This document shows positions 16,696 to 25,860 of a stretch of 64,000 nucleotides of DNA, in pieces. The notes under the pieces were generated by a model. That model had not been told where the DNA came from, did not search any database, and saw only the letters and a list, made by a program, of their open reading frames with translations. This DNA comes from Ignavibacteriales bacterium. GTDB taxonomy: Bacteria > Bacteroidota > Ignavibacteria > Tepidaquicellales > Tepidaquicellaceae. The translations under genes were made by a program, and so were the position numbers. The first letter of the stretch is position 1, and each line of letters opens with the position of its first letter. The stretch lies in contig JACKAC010000001.1 in assembly GCA_020635255.1 (NCBI GenBank), forward strand, positions 659,501 to 723,500. The letters are read 5' to 3'.

Positions 16696-17616
16696 ATGAA
16701 AAAACTATTACCTCTAGTTGTATTCATTTTAGCAATTTTCAGCAGTATTAATTTGAAAGCTCAGATCATGGAAGATTTTGAAAGCTCAGATTCAACTCTT
16801 CCAGCAGGATGGAGCAGAATTAATAATGCAGGATTTATAATCTCAGCAGACCCGGATGTTAACTGGACTGTAAGAGATTCTGGGCAATATGCTCCCGGTC
16901 TTTCCTCAGCTTTAACTCAGTCACACAACAGTTTAAGGTCTGTTGGAATCAGCTGGTGGGCAAGTATTGATACAGTATCAGGTGCAACCACAATTTCGGA
17001 TTGTTACCTGGTTACCCCGAGTTTTGTACCGCAAAGCAATTGGAAGATAAATTTCTGGGCAACCGGTGGAAGCACGAACTATTCCGATAGTCTTCAGATA
17101 TGGCTTAGTGTAATTGACTCAACAGCTTCAAGCTTTACAGAGTACATTAACACAATTGCATGGCCTACTGGATCAACATACGGAAACTGGACTGAGTATA
17201 CTTATGATATACCATCATTCGTATATGGTCTTACAACCTGGGTAGGATTTAGATATTACCAGGATTGTGCTGTAGACGGATTCTTTGTTTATATAGATGA
17301 TGTCTTTATTGGGGATCCGACCTCTATTTCACAAATCGGAAACAATGTCCCTGATAAATTTGCATTATACCAAAATTATCCTAATCCATTCAACCCAACG
17401 ACAACAATAAAATTTGATCTTGCAAAGAGCACTAACGTAAGCCTTATAGTTTACAATACTCTTGGTCAGGAAGTTGCCAGGTTGTTTGACGGTAATCAGG
17501 GACCGGGATCTTATGAAGCTAACCTGGATGCATCAAAATTATCCAGTGGAACATACTTCTATAGATTGACAACAGATTACTATACAGAAACCAAGAAAAT
17601 GCTTCTCGTGAAGTAA
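16696..17616 (+). CDS. T9SS-sorted secreted protein, lectin-like (choice-of-anchor J-like)
   Basis: Exported 306-aa protein. The N-terminal signal peptide (VFILAIFSSINLKAQ) precedes a beta-sandwich region beginning MEDFESSDSTLPAGW and containing DGFFVYIDDVFIG, the pattern of MAM/concanavalin-like 'choice-of-anchor J' domains. Residues about 225-306 are a type A T9SS sorting domain: QNYPNPFNPTTTIKF, then VYNTLGQEV, SSGTYFYRL and TKKMLLVK. It has an unusually strong GAGGAGG ribosome site 4 nt before the ATG. The gene lies alone between nuoB and nuoC, bracketed by terminators. Its role is unknown, and nothing ties it to complex I apart from location. Confidence 0.9.
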   Translation: MKKLLPLVVFILAIFSSINLKAQIMEDFESSDSTLPAGWSRINNAGFIISADPDVNWTVRDSGQYAPGLSSALTQSHNSLRSVGISWWASIDTVSGATTISDCYLVTPSFVPQSNWKINFWATGGSTNYSDSLQIWLSVIDSTASSFTEYINTIAWPTGSTYGNWTEYTYDIPSFVYGLTTWVGFRYYQDCAVDGFFVYIDDVFIGDPTSISQIGNNVPDKFALYQNYPNPFNPTTTIKFDLAKSTNVSLIVYNTLGQEVARLFDGNQGPGSYEANLDASKLSSGTYFYRLTTDYYTETKKMLLVK

Positions 17617-17637
17617 TCTCAATAAATACCTAGTTTT

Positions 17638-17675
17638 AAAGGTAATCCTGTGAAGAACGGGATTACCTTTTTTTG
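17638..17675 (+). terminator. Rho-independent terminator after the T9SS cargo gene
   Basis: An 11-bp perfect stem AAAGGTAATCC/GGATTACCTTT is followed by T-rich sequence, 22 bp after the cargo stop. It closes the inserted unit before nuoC. Confidence 0.85.
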
Positions 17676-17737
17676 TTATTTAAAATGAATAATATAATGT
17701 TTAATTTGAATAATAGATTATTCTTTATACTCGATTT

Positions 17738-18214
17738 ATGACAGAAGATAGACTTAACTCTCTAAAAGACATACTAAAGGATTTTGATATAGTTTTTGGA
17801 GACGTAAACGGCACACCAGACATTACAATCAAGAAAGAAGAAGTAATAAATGTATGCAAAACGCTGAAAGGAGCCGGTGATATGAACTGGCTTGTTGATG
17901 CTGTGAGCGTAGACCGTTTCAAGAAGGTTGAAAGGTTTGAAATGGTTTACAATTTGCGTTCGGGAAAGCACAAAGACAGGATGTTTTTAAGGATAAAGCT
18001 CGATAGTAAGAAACCAGAGATGGAAAGCTTGACGCAAGTATGGACGTCAGCAAACTGGTACGAGAGAGAAGCTTATGACATGATGGGTATTAACTTCATT
18101 AATCATCCTGATCTGAGAAGGATGTATATGCCCGAAGATTATGAATATTATCCTCTAAGAAAGGATTTCCCGCTTATGGGAATACCCGGGTCAATACCAT
18201 TACCAAACAAATAA
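17738..18214 (+). CDS. nuoC: NADH-quinone oxidoreductase subunit C
   Basis: 30-kDa-type peripheral-arm subunit of complex I, 158 aa. The diagnostic segment WYEREAYDMMGI lies in the second half, followed by PDLRRMYMPEDY and YPLRKDFPLMG. NuoC and NuoD are separate genes here rather than a fused CD. The start is ATG at 17738. nuoD begins 13 bp later, and nuoC-D-E-F form one plus-strand run ending at the terminator at 21442. Confidence 0.96.
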   Translation: MTEDRLNSLKDILKDFDIVFGDVNGTPDITIKKEEVINVCKTLKGAGDMNWLVDAVSVDRFKKVERFEMVYNLRSGKHKDRMFLRIKLDSKKPEMESLTQVWTSANWYEREAYDMMGINFINHPDLRRMYMPEDYEYYPLRKDFPLMGIPGSIPLPNK

Positions 18215-18227
18215 AGAGTTTAAGTTT

Positions 18228-19505
18228 ATGTCACAGGATATAAGAGAAAGGTTACTAGAAAACGATCCAACGATAAAAAGGACAAGGATACTCGAAGCGC
18301 TCGAGTCGGAGGATATGAGCGTTCAATTCGAGGATGCGCTCGATAATGAGATGGTGCTTAATATGGGTCCCCAGCATCCTGCGACACATGGTGTATTAAG
18401 ATTATTATTAAAGCTTGATGGTGAGACAGTTATAAAATGTGTTCCTGAGCTTGGATATTTACACAGGGGATACGAAAAGCTTGCGGAAGCTTCCACATAT
18501 CACGAGTTCATTCCACATACAGACAGACTCGATTATCTCCAGCCGATTGCTAATAACGTCGGCTATGCACTTGCAGTTGAAAAGCTGATCCATCTTGAAG
18601 TTCCCGAGCGCGGACAGTACATAAGAATGATCGTTGCAGAATTAGGCAGGATACAATCGCATCTGCTTGCGATTGGTGCTTTGCTCATCGATATAGGTGC
18701 GATAACACCATTTTTGTGGTGTATAAGGGAGAGGGAAAAGATTCTCGACATATATGATCTAATTTGCGGTGCGAGATTTACGACATCATATACTAGAATA
18801 GGTGGTGTAGCCCAGGATGTGAGCGATCTTGCCATCAGTAACATAGAGAGATTCATTAAAGACTTTCCGGGCTATCTGCAAGAGTGCAGAGATCTTGTAG
18901 AAAGGAATAAGATTTTTATAGTACGAACTGAGGGAGTTGGTTATTTATCACCGGAAGAGTGTCTCGAATACGGATTAACCGGTCCTCTAGTTAGAGCGGC
19001 TGGATATGACCTCGATCTAAGGAAAGACGAGCCGTATCTAATGTATGACAATGTGGATTTCGATGTGCCAACTTATAATTCCAGTGATTCTCTATCACGT
19101 TATTATGTAAGAGTAGAGGAAATGCTCCAATCTGTAAGAATAATCGAACAATGTATCAGTAAGATGCCAAAGGGCGCATACAATTCGCTGAATCCAAAGA
19201 AAGTACTGCCGAAAAAGCAGAGGGTTTATACGAAAATGGAAGAGCTTATTCATGACTTTATGCTGATAAATTTTGGTATTAATCCGCCGGTAGGCGAATC
19301 ATATCAAGCGATTGAAGCCTCCAAAGGAGAACTTGGCTTTTATATTATAAGCGACAGCACAGGACATCCATGGCGTTTAAAAATAAGAAGCCCCAGTTTT
19401 AGTAATCTCCAGGGACTTCCTCCAATGATGGAAAACTGCTTTATCGCAGATACGGTTGTTATAATAGGAAGCGTCGATCCAGTGATGGGTGAGGCTGACA
19501 AATAA
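18228..19505 (+). CDS. nuoD: NADH-quinone oxidoreductase subunit D
   Basis: 49-kDa-type subunit that lines the quinone site with NuoB. The 425-aa protein shows NMGPQHPATHGVLRLLL near residue 45, ELGYLHRGYEKLAE shortly after, and SFSNLQGLPPMM and DPVMGEAD at the C-terminus, the conserved ends of the family. The length is normal. The extension before the first conserved block is about 40 residues and charged. Confidence 0.97.
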   Translation: MSQDIRERLLENDPTIKRTRILEALESEDMSVQFEDALDNEMVLNMGPQHPATHGVLRLLLKLDGETVIKCVPELGYLHRGYEKLAEASTYHEFIPHTDRLDYLQPIANNVGYALAVEKLIHLEVPERGQYIRMIVAELGRIQSHLLAIGALLIDIGAITPFLWCIREREKILDIYDLICGARFTTSYTRIGGVAQDVSDLAISNIERFIKDFPGYLQECRDLVERNKIFIVRTEGVGYLSPEECLEYGLTGPLVRAAGYDLDLRKDEPYLMYDNVDFDVPTYNSSDSLSRYYVRVEEMLQSVRIIEQCISKMPKGAYNSLNPKKVLPKKQRVYTKMEELIHDFMLINFGINPPVGESYQAIEASKGELGFYIISDSTGHPWRLKIRSPSFSNLQGLPPMMENCFIADTVVIIGSVDPVMGEADK

Positions 19506-19515
19506 GAAATTAAAA

Positions 19516-20022
19516 ATGAGTAAAGAGATCACAAATCATTTATTTGATGAGAACGAGCTAAAGGAAGCCGAAAAAATACTATCTCACTTTCCAAGTAAGA
19601 TGTCGGGTACCTTGCCATTGCTTTGGATGCTTCAGGAGAAGTTCGGCTGGATATCAAAGGAATCGATGGAATATGTCGGTCAGCTTTGTGAAGTGCCGTA
19701 TGACCATGTACTGGGTGTGGTGACATTTTATACAATGTATAATAAGAAACCTGTCGGAAAGGTGCATTTGCAGGTATGTACGAACGTTTCATGTATGCTA
19801 AGGGGAGCAGACAGGATTTATGACCATATCTCGAAGAAACTGAATATCAGGAATAAAGAAACTACAGAAGACGGATCATATACTCTTGAGAGAGTGGAGT
19901 GTCTTGGGAGCTGTGCATCGGCTCCAATGGTGCAGGTAAATAACAAAGAATATTATGAGAACCTTGAACTTGACAAGATAGATGCGTTGCTGGAAGAGTT
20001 AAAGAAAAAGTATTCAGCCTGA
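19516..20022 (+). CDS. nuoE: NADH-quinone oxidoreductase subunit E
   Basis: 24-kDa-type subunit of the NADH-dehydrogenase module carrying a [2Fe-2S] cluster. From the ATG at 19516 the product is 168 aa. The cluster ligands appear as VCTNVSC and VECLGSCASAP, four cysteines with the usual spacing. A GTG at 19489 in the nuoD 3' end would add nine residues but is less convincing. It is followed by nuoF after 12 bp. Confidence 0.96.
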   Translation: MSKEITNHLFDENELKEAEKILSHFPSKMSGTLPLLWMLQEKFGWISKESMEYVGQLCEVPYDHVLGVVTFYTMYNKKPVGKVHLQVCTNVSCMLRGADRIYDHISKKLNIRNKETTEDGSYTLERVECLGSCASAPMVQVNNKEYYENLELDKIDALLEELKKKYSA

Positions 20023-20034
20023 AAATAAATCAAG

Positions 20035-21426
20035 ATGGTAAAAGTAATTCTGAAAGACATACCCGATCTAAACAAACTTGACGTTTACGTTGCTAACGAA
20101 GGATTTTCCGCATTGAGGAAGTGTCTCACCGGAATGTCTCCTGACGATGTGATAGAGGAAGTTAAAAAATCAAATCTCAGAGGCAGAGGCGGTGCATGTT
20201 TCCCGACCGGATTGAAGTGGAGCTTCATGCCTAAGGGTAATGAGAAGCCCAAGTATCTTGCGTGCAACGGAGACGAAAGCGAACCGGGTAGTTTTAAAGA
20301 CAGGGAAATTTTCGAAAGGAACCCATTCCAATTTATTGAAGGAGCATTAATTGCGGCATATGCAATAGGCGCGGAAGCCATATATCTATACATAAGAGGC
20401 GAATACTGGAAATGGATAAACATAATGAATGATGCGATAAAGGAATGCTATGATAAGGGATATATTGGAAAGAATATAATGGGTTCGAAATATTCATGCG
20501 ATATGTATCTATATAAAGGTGCCGGCGCATATATATGCGGAGAAGAATCCGCTATGATGAATTCGCTGGAAGGAAAGAGAGGCTATCCAAGGATAAAACC
20601 TCCATTCCCGGCACAATTTGGGCTGTGGGGATGTCCAACTACTATCAATAATATCGAAACATTATCATGTGTCCCGGAAATAATAAAGAACGGGGCTGAA
20701 TGGTTCGCCGGAATTGGGGCTCCGAAGCATCCAGGTACGTTACTTTATGGTGTAAGCGGGCATGTAAATAAGCCGGGTGTATATGAATTACCTTCGGGGA
20801 CGCCGTTGATGACGATCATAAACGACTACGCAGGGGGAGTACTCGACGGTAAAAAGATAAAGATGGTGATACCGGGCGGAAGTTCGATGCCGCCGCTCAC
20901 TCCAAAAGAGTGTGAGGACATCGATATGGATAATGAGAGTCTGAAGGCAATAGGTTCGGCTATTGGAACAGGCGGAATTATTGTAATGAATGAAGATACT
21001 GACCTTGTTGAAGTGCTGACGAGGATAACACACTTTTATTATCATGAGTCATGCGGACAATGTACACCGTGCAGAGAAGGATGCGGATGGATGCTGAGGG
21101 TATTAGAAAGGATAGAAGCTGGAATGGGAAGAAAGAGTGATCTGGATCTGCTGGTTTCAGTTGCAAAGAATATTGAAGGAAATACAATATGCGCACTCGG
21201 CGAGGCAGCAGCTTGGCCGGTGAAATTTACAATAAACAAGTTTTACGATGAGTTTGCTGCAAAGATAGTTCCGGATGAAAAAGATCTTCCTACAATGAAC
21301 AAAGTACATGGTCTGAAGCACTCTTCCCAATATGAAGTCCTGAGAAATGATAAAGAGCAGGAGATAGTCGAAGAAATGATTGGAAAGGTGAGAGAAAACG
21401 TGAAAGAGAAAAGAAGTACAATATAG
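20035..21426 (+). CDS. nuoF: NADH-quinone oxidoreductase subunit F
   Basis: NADH-binding flavoprotein of complex I, 463 aa, carrying FMN and a [4Fe-4S] cluster. Visible are the glycine-rich RGRGGACFPTGLKW (FMN/NADH region), CNGDESEPGSFKDRE, GAGAYICGEESA, and the cluster motif ESCGQCTPCREGC near residue 340. nuoF is the last nuo gene here: a strong terminator follows and nuoG-N are not in the window, so the rest of complex I must be encoded elsewhere or be absent. Confidence 0.97.
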   Translation: MVKVILKDIPDLNKLDVYVANEGFSALRKCLTGMSPDDVIEEVKKSNLRGRGGACFPTGLKWSFMPKGNEKPKYLACNGDESEPGSFKDREIFERNPFQFIEGALIAAYAIGAEAIYLYIRGEYWKWINIMNDAIKECYDKGYIGKNIMGSKYSCDMYLYKGAGAYICGEESAMMNSLEGKRGYPRIKPPFPAQFGLWGCPTTINNIETLSCVPEIIKNGAEWFAGIGAPKHPGTLLYGVSGHVNKPGVYELPSGTPLMTIINDYAGGVLDGKKIKMVIPGGSSMPPLTPKECEDIDMDNESLKAIGSAIGTGGIIVMNEDTDLVEVLTRITHFYYHESCGQCTPCREGCGWMLRVLERIEAGMGRKSDLDLLVSVAKNIEGNTICALGEAAAWPVKFTINKFYDEFAAKIVPDEKDLPTMNKVHGLKHSSQYEVLRNDKEQEIVEEMIGKVRENVKEKRSTI

Positions 21427-21441
21427 ATTTTAATCAGAAAT

Positions 21442-21470
21442 AAAAAAACCCCGCTTTTGCGGGGTTTTTT
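21442..21470. terminator. Bidirectional rho-independent terminator between nuoF and the M28 peptidase gene
   Basis: AAAAAACCCCGC and GCGGGGTTTTTT form a perfect stem with a 4-nt loop. T-runs follow on both strands, so it can end nuoF (plus) and the convergent peptidase gene (minus). Confidence 0.92.
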
Positions 21471-21489
21471 GTTTGATATGGCTCTAAGA

Positions 21490-23298
21490 TTACCGTCTTC
21501 CTAATTTTACTTTTAGAGTTACTTCCTTTCCGTCTCTCAATACAATGAAGTCTACTTCTTCATCCGGCTTATACATTCCCATAGCATACATAAAGTCATA
21601 AATGTTTTCGACATCTTTTTCACCGAACTTAATAATAATATCGCCTGCCTGCATACCACCCTGGTCGGCGGGACCTCCCTCCTGTACCCCGGATAATTTC
21701 ATACCCTTGCCGTCGTATGCATAGTCGGGAATCGTACCGACATGTACCCTGACATTACCCATTGGCTGGGTTTCCTTGTTGTCTTCGGGAGCTTTGGTAA
21801 ATTCCGGCTTAGTGGTTTCATTATCAATCTCGGCAGCTATATCATACATCAGGTTTAGAACTTTAGCTTCTCCGTCATAATCCAGCTTTTCATAAGTATC
21901 GCTTGGTTTATGATAATCTTCGTGTGAACCTGTGAATACGTGGATAGATGGAACATTATGCGCGTAGAAGCTTGCATGGTCCGATCTTCCAAACCCTGCC
22001 GGATCATATGTTATGTCAAAATTATAATTTTTGTTAATATTGTTGATCATAGTTTCCCATATTGGAGAAGAGCCTGTACCATAGATAACTAGTTTGTCAT
22101 CCTTAAGCCTTCCGATCATATCCATATTGAGCATGGCAATGATGTTCATATCTTTAAATTTCTCGGAATTAGTAAAGTATGACGAGCCAAGAAGTCCTGC
22201 TTCTTCACCGGAAAAGAGCATGAACACTATGTCATGTTTTAATGTGTTCTTTATCGAGGTAAATTTTTGCGCAAGTTCCAGTACCCCTGCATCCCCTGAC
22301 GCGTTATCGTCAGCACCATGATGAATCTGTTTGTCTGTGCCTGTGTAGAGTGACCCGTATTCACCGTAACCAAGGTGGTCATAGTGAGCCCCAATTACGA
22401 TTGCTTCATCCTTTGCAGTCGGATCATTTCCTTCCAGGATGCCAATGATATTACCCGTAGTTACAGTTCGGGGTTCAACATCAGCAGTTATGTTTACAGT
22501 TACATCGGGAATGTCAAATGATGAAGGCGCACCGCTATCATTAATTTGTTTTTGGATTCCGGCAATATTTTTCCCTGTAGGGGCAAGTATTTTATCAAGA
22601 GTGTTTCTTGTTATGTTAATAACCGGGATGCCTGCGTCCTTATATGCGTTTGAGAAAGAGAGTGCAACAAGTCCATCTTCTTCATCATCGAGAGGTCCTG
22701 TCACGAAGATAATTCCGGCGGCCTTTTTCTCTTTTGCGGTGATGGTCTTAACGATTAAAGGTGCATATTGCTGTAGAGTTTGGTTATGGGGATCATTAGA
22801 ATAGGGAGTATATCTCATAATAACAACAATCTTGCCATCGACGTTAATGTCCTTATAGTCATCATACCCGCTAGACTCCGCGCTGATTCCATAGCCCACG
22901 AAAACCAGATTACCGCTCACGGTAGTATTCTGTGTAAAGCCCATTGGTGTGAAGTCATGCCCAACTGTGAAGGATTCATCTTTCCCGTTTATGTCTGCCG
23001 AGAAGCTGTTATTTGTACCCAGGTCAACAGATGTGATCATCTCGAAATTCTGAATAAAAGTGCCGTTATCACCAGCCGGTTTTATACCATATGATTTGAA
23101 CTGCTCGATTATATAGTCCTCGGCCTTTTGCATGCCGGGTGTTCCGGGGAATCTGCCGGCGAGTTCATCAGAAGAAAGATACTTAACATGTTCCTTTAGT
23201 TCACCGGAGGTAATCTCGGTATTTGGATCACCACCAAATCCAAACGAAATGGTAGCAATAATAAATGAAGCTACAAATAAACTAAATTTTTTAAACAT
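21490..23298 (-). CDS. Secreted M28-family zinc aminopeptidase with PA and PDZ domains
   Basis: Exported peptidase of 602 aa from the ATG at 23298, which gives a clean signal peptide (KKFSLFVASFIIATISFGFG). A protease-associated insert lies in the first third (about 130-280). The M28 metal ligands follow in order: GAHYDHLG, HHGADDNASG, SGEEAGLLGS, NMDMIGR and HKPSDTYEK. Residues about 510-600 form a PDZ domain (SGVQEGGPADQGG, GDIIIKFGEKDV). Two zinc ions and aminopeptidase activity are expected from the family. No T9SS sorting domain is present. A longer ATG at 23328 overlaps the upstream gene and is unlikely. Confidence 0.93.
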   Translation of the reverse strand: MFKKFSLFVASFIIATISFGFGGDPNTEITSGELKEHVKYLSSDELAGRFPGTPGMQKAEDYIIEQFKSYGIKPAGDNGTFIQNFEMITSVDLGTNNSFSADINGKDESFTVGHDFTPMGFTQNTTVSGNLVFVGYGISAESSGYDDYKDINVDGKIVVIMRYTPYSNDPHNQTLQQYAPLIVKTITAKEKKAAGIIFVTGPLDDEEDGLVALSFSNAYKDAGIPVINITRNTLDKILAPTGKNIAGIQKQINDSGAPSSFDIPDVTVNITADVEPRTVTTGNIIGILEGNDPTAKDEAIVIGAHYDHLGYGEYGSLYTGTDKQIHHGADDNASGDAGVLELAQKFTSIKNTLKHDIVFMLFSGEEAGLLGSSYFTNSEKFKDMNIIAMLNMDMIGRLKDDKLVIYGTGSSPIWETMINNINKNYNFDITYDPAGFGRSDHASFYAHNVPSIHVFTGSHEDYHKPSDTYEKLDYDGEAKVLNLMYDIAAEIDNETTKPEFTKAPEDNKETQPMGNVRVHVGTIPDYAYDGKGMKLSGVQEGGPADQGGMQAGDIIIKFGEKDVENIYDFMYAMGMYKPDEEVDFIVLRDGKEVTLKVKLGRR

Positions 23299-23317
23299 TT
23301 TCTTTACCTGCAATTTG

Positions 23318-25771
23318 TTATTTAACAACAGTCATTTTTTTTGTTTCAGTAAAGTCATTAGTCTCCAACCTATAAAAATAGATTCCGCTTGATGCATTAT
23401 TAACATTGTACGTAACTTCGTATGTACCAGCTGTGAGCTCAGAATGAACAAGCTGTTTAACCTCTCGTCCAAGCATATCGATAACTGTTAGCTTCACGTA
23501 GCCGGTTTTTGGCACTGAAAACCTAATATTAGTTGACGGGTTGAACGGATTTGGGTAATTCTGCTCAAGGGAGTATGATTTTGGTATAGTTGTGCTAATA
23601 TTATTTAACGAGGATAATACATCAATCTCATATACTCCACGCCCATGAGTACCAAGTCTTAATTTATTTATCCCGGAATGATAATCCAGATGCATAGCTA
23701 CAGTATTAGGTAAACCGTTAGCTAATTCAATCCACGATGCTCCCCAGTTATCTGTCATAAATACTCCGACATCCATGGCAACGAGGTATGTACTTGTTGA
23801 AGTACCAGGGTAGTAAATCAGACCGTCATTTGTTGGTGAATCCGGTAGATTACCACTTATATTTGACCATGACAAACCACCGTTTGTGGTCTTATATATT
23901 TTCCCGGCACCGAATCCGGAGTATGTTAAAATAGCAACATTGGACGAATCAGGGTGTATACTGACACTTGTTATGGTTCTGCCCGGGAGTCCGGCTGTCA
24001 CATTAGTGAAATTATAACCTCCGTCTGTAGATCTATATACTGTACTACCCGATGTTGCATACAATATGAGGGGATTGGATTTCGATATTGCCATTTCCCT
24101 GATGACACCGCTGGTACCGTTTGAGATAGCAGTCCAGCTCGATGCAGAATTTGTAGTCTTAAAAACCTGTTGCCTGGCAGTATAAAATATACCAGCCGAG
24201 TCCGGGTGTGAAAGTATAGGACCAACCCATGCAGCCGATCCGGATAATCCTCCTGTGCCGTTTGACCATGAAGCTCCACCATTTATAGATCTTTGGATAC
24301 CATTATTCTGACTTTCGCCAAGTATCTGCAGATTATTTTGCTGGTTAAAGCAAACCTCGCCACCGTCACCGCCAAAAGCTGCGCTCCAATTAATTGTACC
24401 GGTAGTCCTTTGCGTTCCATTATCTTGCGTTCCTCCCATAATGAAGGAGCTATTTGAAGGATTGGAAGCAATTCTATAGAATTGTGTAAGTGTCAGTGTA
24501 GAATTTAAATTAGTCCAGTTTGAACCCTGGTTTGTCGAATACCATACGCCTCCGTCGTTTGTACAGTACATCTTATTTACATCGGAGGGGTGAAATGCCA
24601 TATTATGCTGGTCAGGATGTACAGTACCATTAGTATAAGCCATTGTAACATTAGTGAAGGTATTGCCATTTGTTGTTCTCCATACATCAACAGCTCCGAC
24701 AAAAGCAAGGTTGGGATCAATTGGGCTTACGTGCATATAGAAATCGTACCATGCTTGTCCACCATTAAAGTTAGTACCTACCGAAACCTGGGAATAGTTA
24801 AACCCTGAGTTTGTAGATTTGTAAACTGTTATAGAGCTACCTCCATAAATCGCCACATACATTACATTCGGTGAAGATTTACAGATTGCCATGTGATTCC
24901 TTGTTTGAGGAACGACACCAGACGTTGAATTGAAGGTGAAATTTGCACCTCCGTTAGTAGATATTACATATCCAGTACCAGAGCCGATAGCGTATGATGT
25001 ATCACCCCATGGAGTGAATACGACATCGTCACATCTGCCAACGACTATTTGTGACCAATTCTGTCCGGAGTTTGTACTTCTATATAGTCCAGAGTTTCCC
25101 ATTGCCGCAAGAAGCTCATTTGGGTGTCCCGGTCTAATTACAATTCTAGATGTATATGATGAAGAAGGAAGACCACTTGTATAACTTGTCCAGGAATCAC
25201 CACCATTTGTAGATTTTAACAAACCTCTTCCGTAATACGATGCGCCACTATATGTCGCCTCGCCTGTGCCATAATAAATGATGTTTGTATTAGTTGGATC
25301 AATAGCGATCGAACCGGAGGAAAGAGAAACTTCATTATCTGATTTGGGAGTCCAGGTATTGCCAGCATCGGTTGACTTCCACACACCCCCGTAAGAGGCT
25401 CCAATATAAATCACATTTGGGTTCGTAGGATCGATTGCAATCGTAACTATTCTAGAGGCTATATTACCATAGTTAAAATACGCTCCGGATGTAGGTCCTA
25501 AGCTAGTCCACGTATTTGTATTGTCATTATAAAACCCATATGTTTGTCTGAGCTGTTCGCGCTGTTGATACGCAATCTTATAAGCATCTGCAGGGATATA
25601 GTTATAGGGAAACATCCTTTGTTCATAAAACCACCTTTCCCGGTTAAAAGCATTCCTTTGGGAGACCTCCTCACTTGCCTTGTCGTAGATATTATTTGGA
25701 ATATTGAGGTCTTGTGCAATTCCAGACATATATATTAACAGAAATATTGGAATTGATAATAGTTTTTTCAT
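23318..25771 (-). CDS. T9SS-sorted secreted beta-propeller protein (sortilin/BNR-like)
   Basis: Large exported protein of 817 aa. Signal peptide: IPIFLLIYMSGIAQ. About residues 85-730 contain many Asp-box turns (for example STDAGNTWT, STNGGDSW, TTNGGLSW), characteristic of VPS10/sortilin-like 10-bladed propellers and related sialidase folds. The last ~85 residues are a type A T9SS sorting domain: QNYPNPFNPSTNIRF, MLGREV, SSGIYFYRLE, TKKMTVVK. It is followed by the secreted M28 peptidase after 19 bp, suggesting one transcript for secreted functions. No catalytic sialidase residues can be assigned by eye. Confidence 0.92.
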   Translation of the reverse strand: MKKLLSIPIFLLIYMSGIAQDLNIPNNIYDKASEEVSQRNAFNRERWFYEQRMFPYNYIPADAYKIAYQQREQLRQTYGFYNDNTNTWTSLGPTSGAYFNYGNIASRIVTIAIDPTNPNVIYIGASYGGVWKSTDAGNTWTPKSDNEVSLSSGSIAIDPTNTNIIYYGTGEATYSGASYYGRGLLKSTNGGDSWTSYTSGLPSSSYTSRIVIRPGHPNELLAAMGNSGLYRSTNSGQNWSQIVVGRCDDVVFTPWGDTSYAIGSGTGYVISTNGGANFTFNSTSGVVPQTRNHMAICKSSPNVMYVAIYGGSSITVYKSTNSGFNYSQVSVGTNFNGGQAWYDFYMHVSPIDPNLAFVGAVDVWRTTNGNTFTNVTMAYTNGTVHPDQHNMAFHPSDVNKMYCTNDGGVWYSTNQGSNWTNLNSTLTLTQFYRIASNPSNSSFIMGGTQDNGTQRTTGTINWSAAFGGDGGEVCFNQQNNLQILGESQNNGIQRSINGGASWSNGTGGLSGSAAWVGPILSHPDSAGIFYTARQQVFKTTNSASSWTAISNGTSGVIREMAISKSNPLILYATSGSTVYRSTDGGYNFTNVTAGLPGRTITSVSIHPDSSNVAILTYSGFGAGKIYKTTNGGLSWSNISGNLPDSPTNDGLIYYPGTSTSTYLVAMDVGVFMTDNWGASWIELANGLPNTVAMHLDYHSGINKLRLGTHGRGVYEIDVLSSLNNISTTIPKSYSLEQNYPNPFNPSTNIRFSVPKTGYVKLTVIDMLGREVKQLVHSELTAGTYEVTYNVNNASSGIYFYRLETNDFTETKKMTVVK

Positions 25772-25860
25772 AATTTAGTTTAAATTTTGGGTTAGGTGAA
25801 ATTTTTTCCCCATAATAAGAGTTAAGTTATTTTGAATATTAATTATAGTAAATGTAAATA

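Noticed and set aside
16520..17737. Insertion sequence between nuoB and nuoC
   Set aside because: There is no transposase, terminal inverted repeat or target duplication visible; only a complete secreted-protein gene with terminators.
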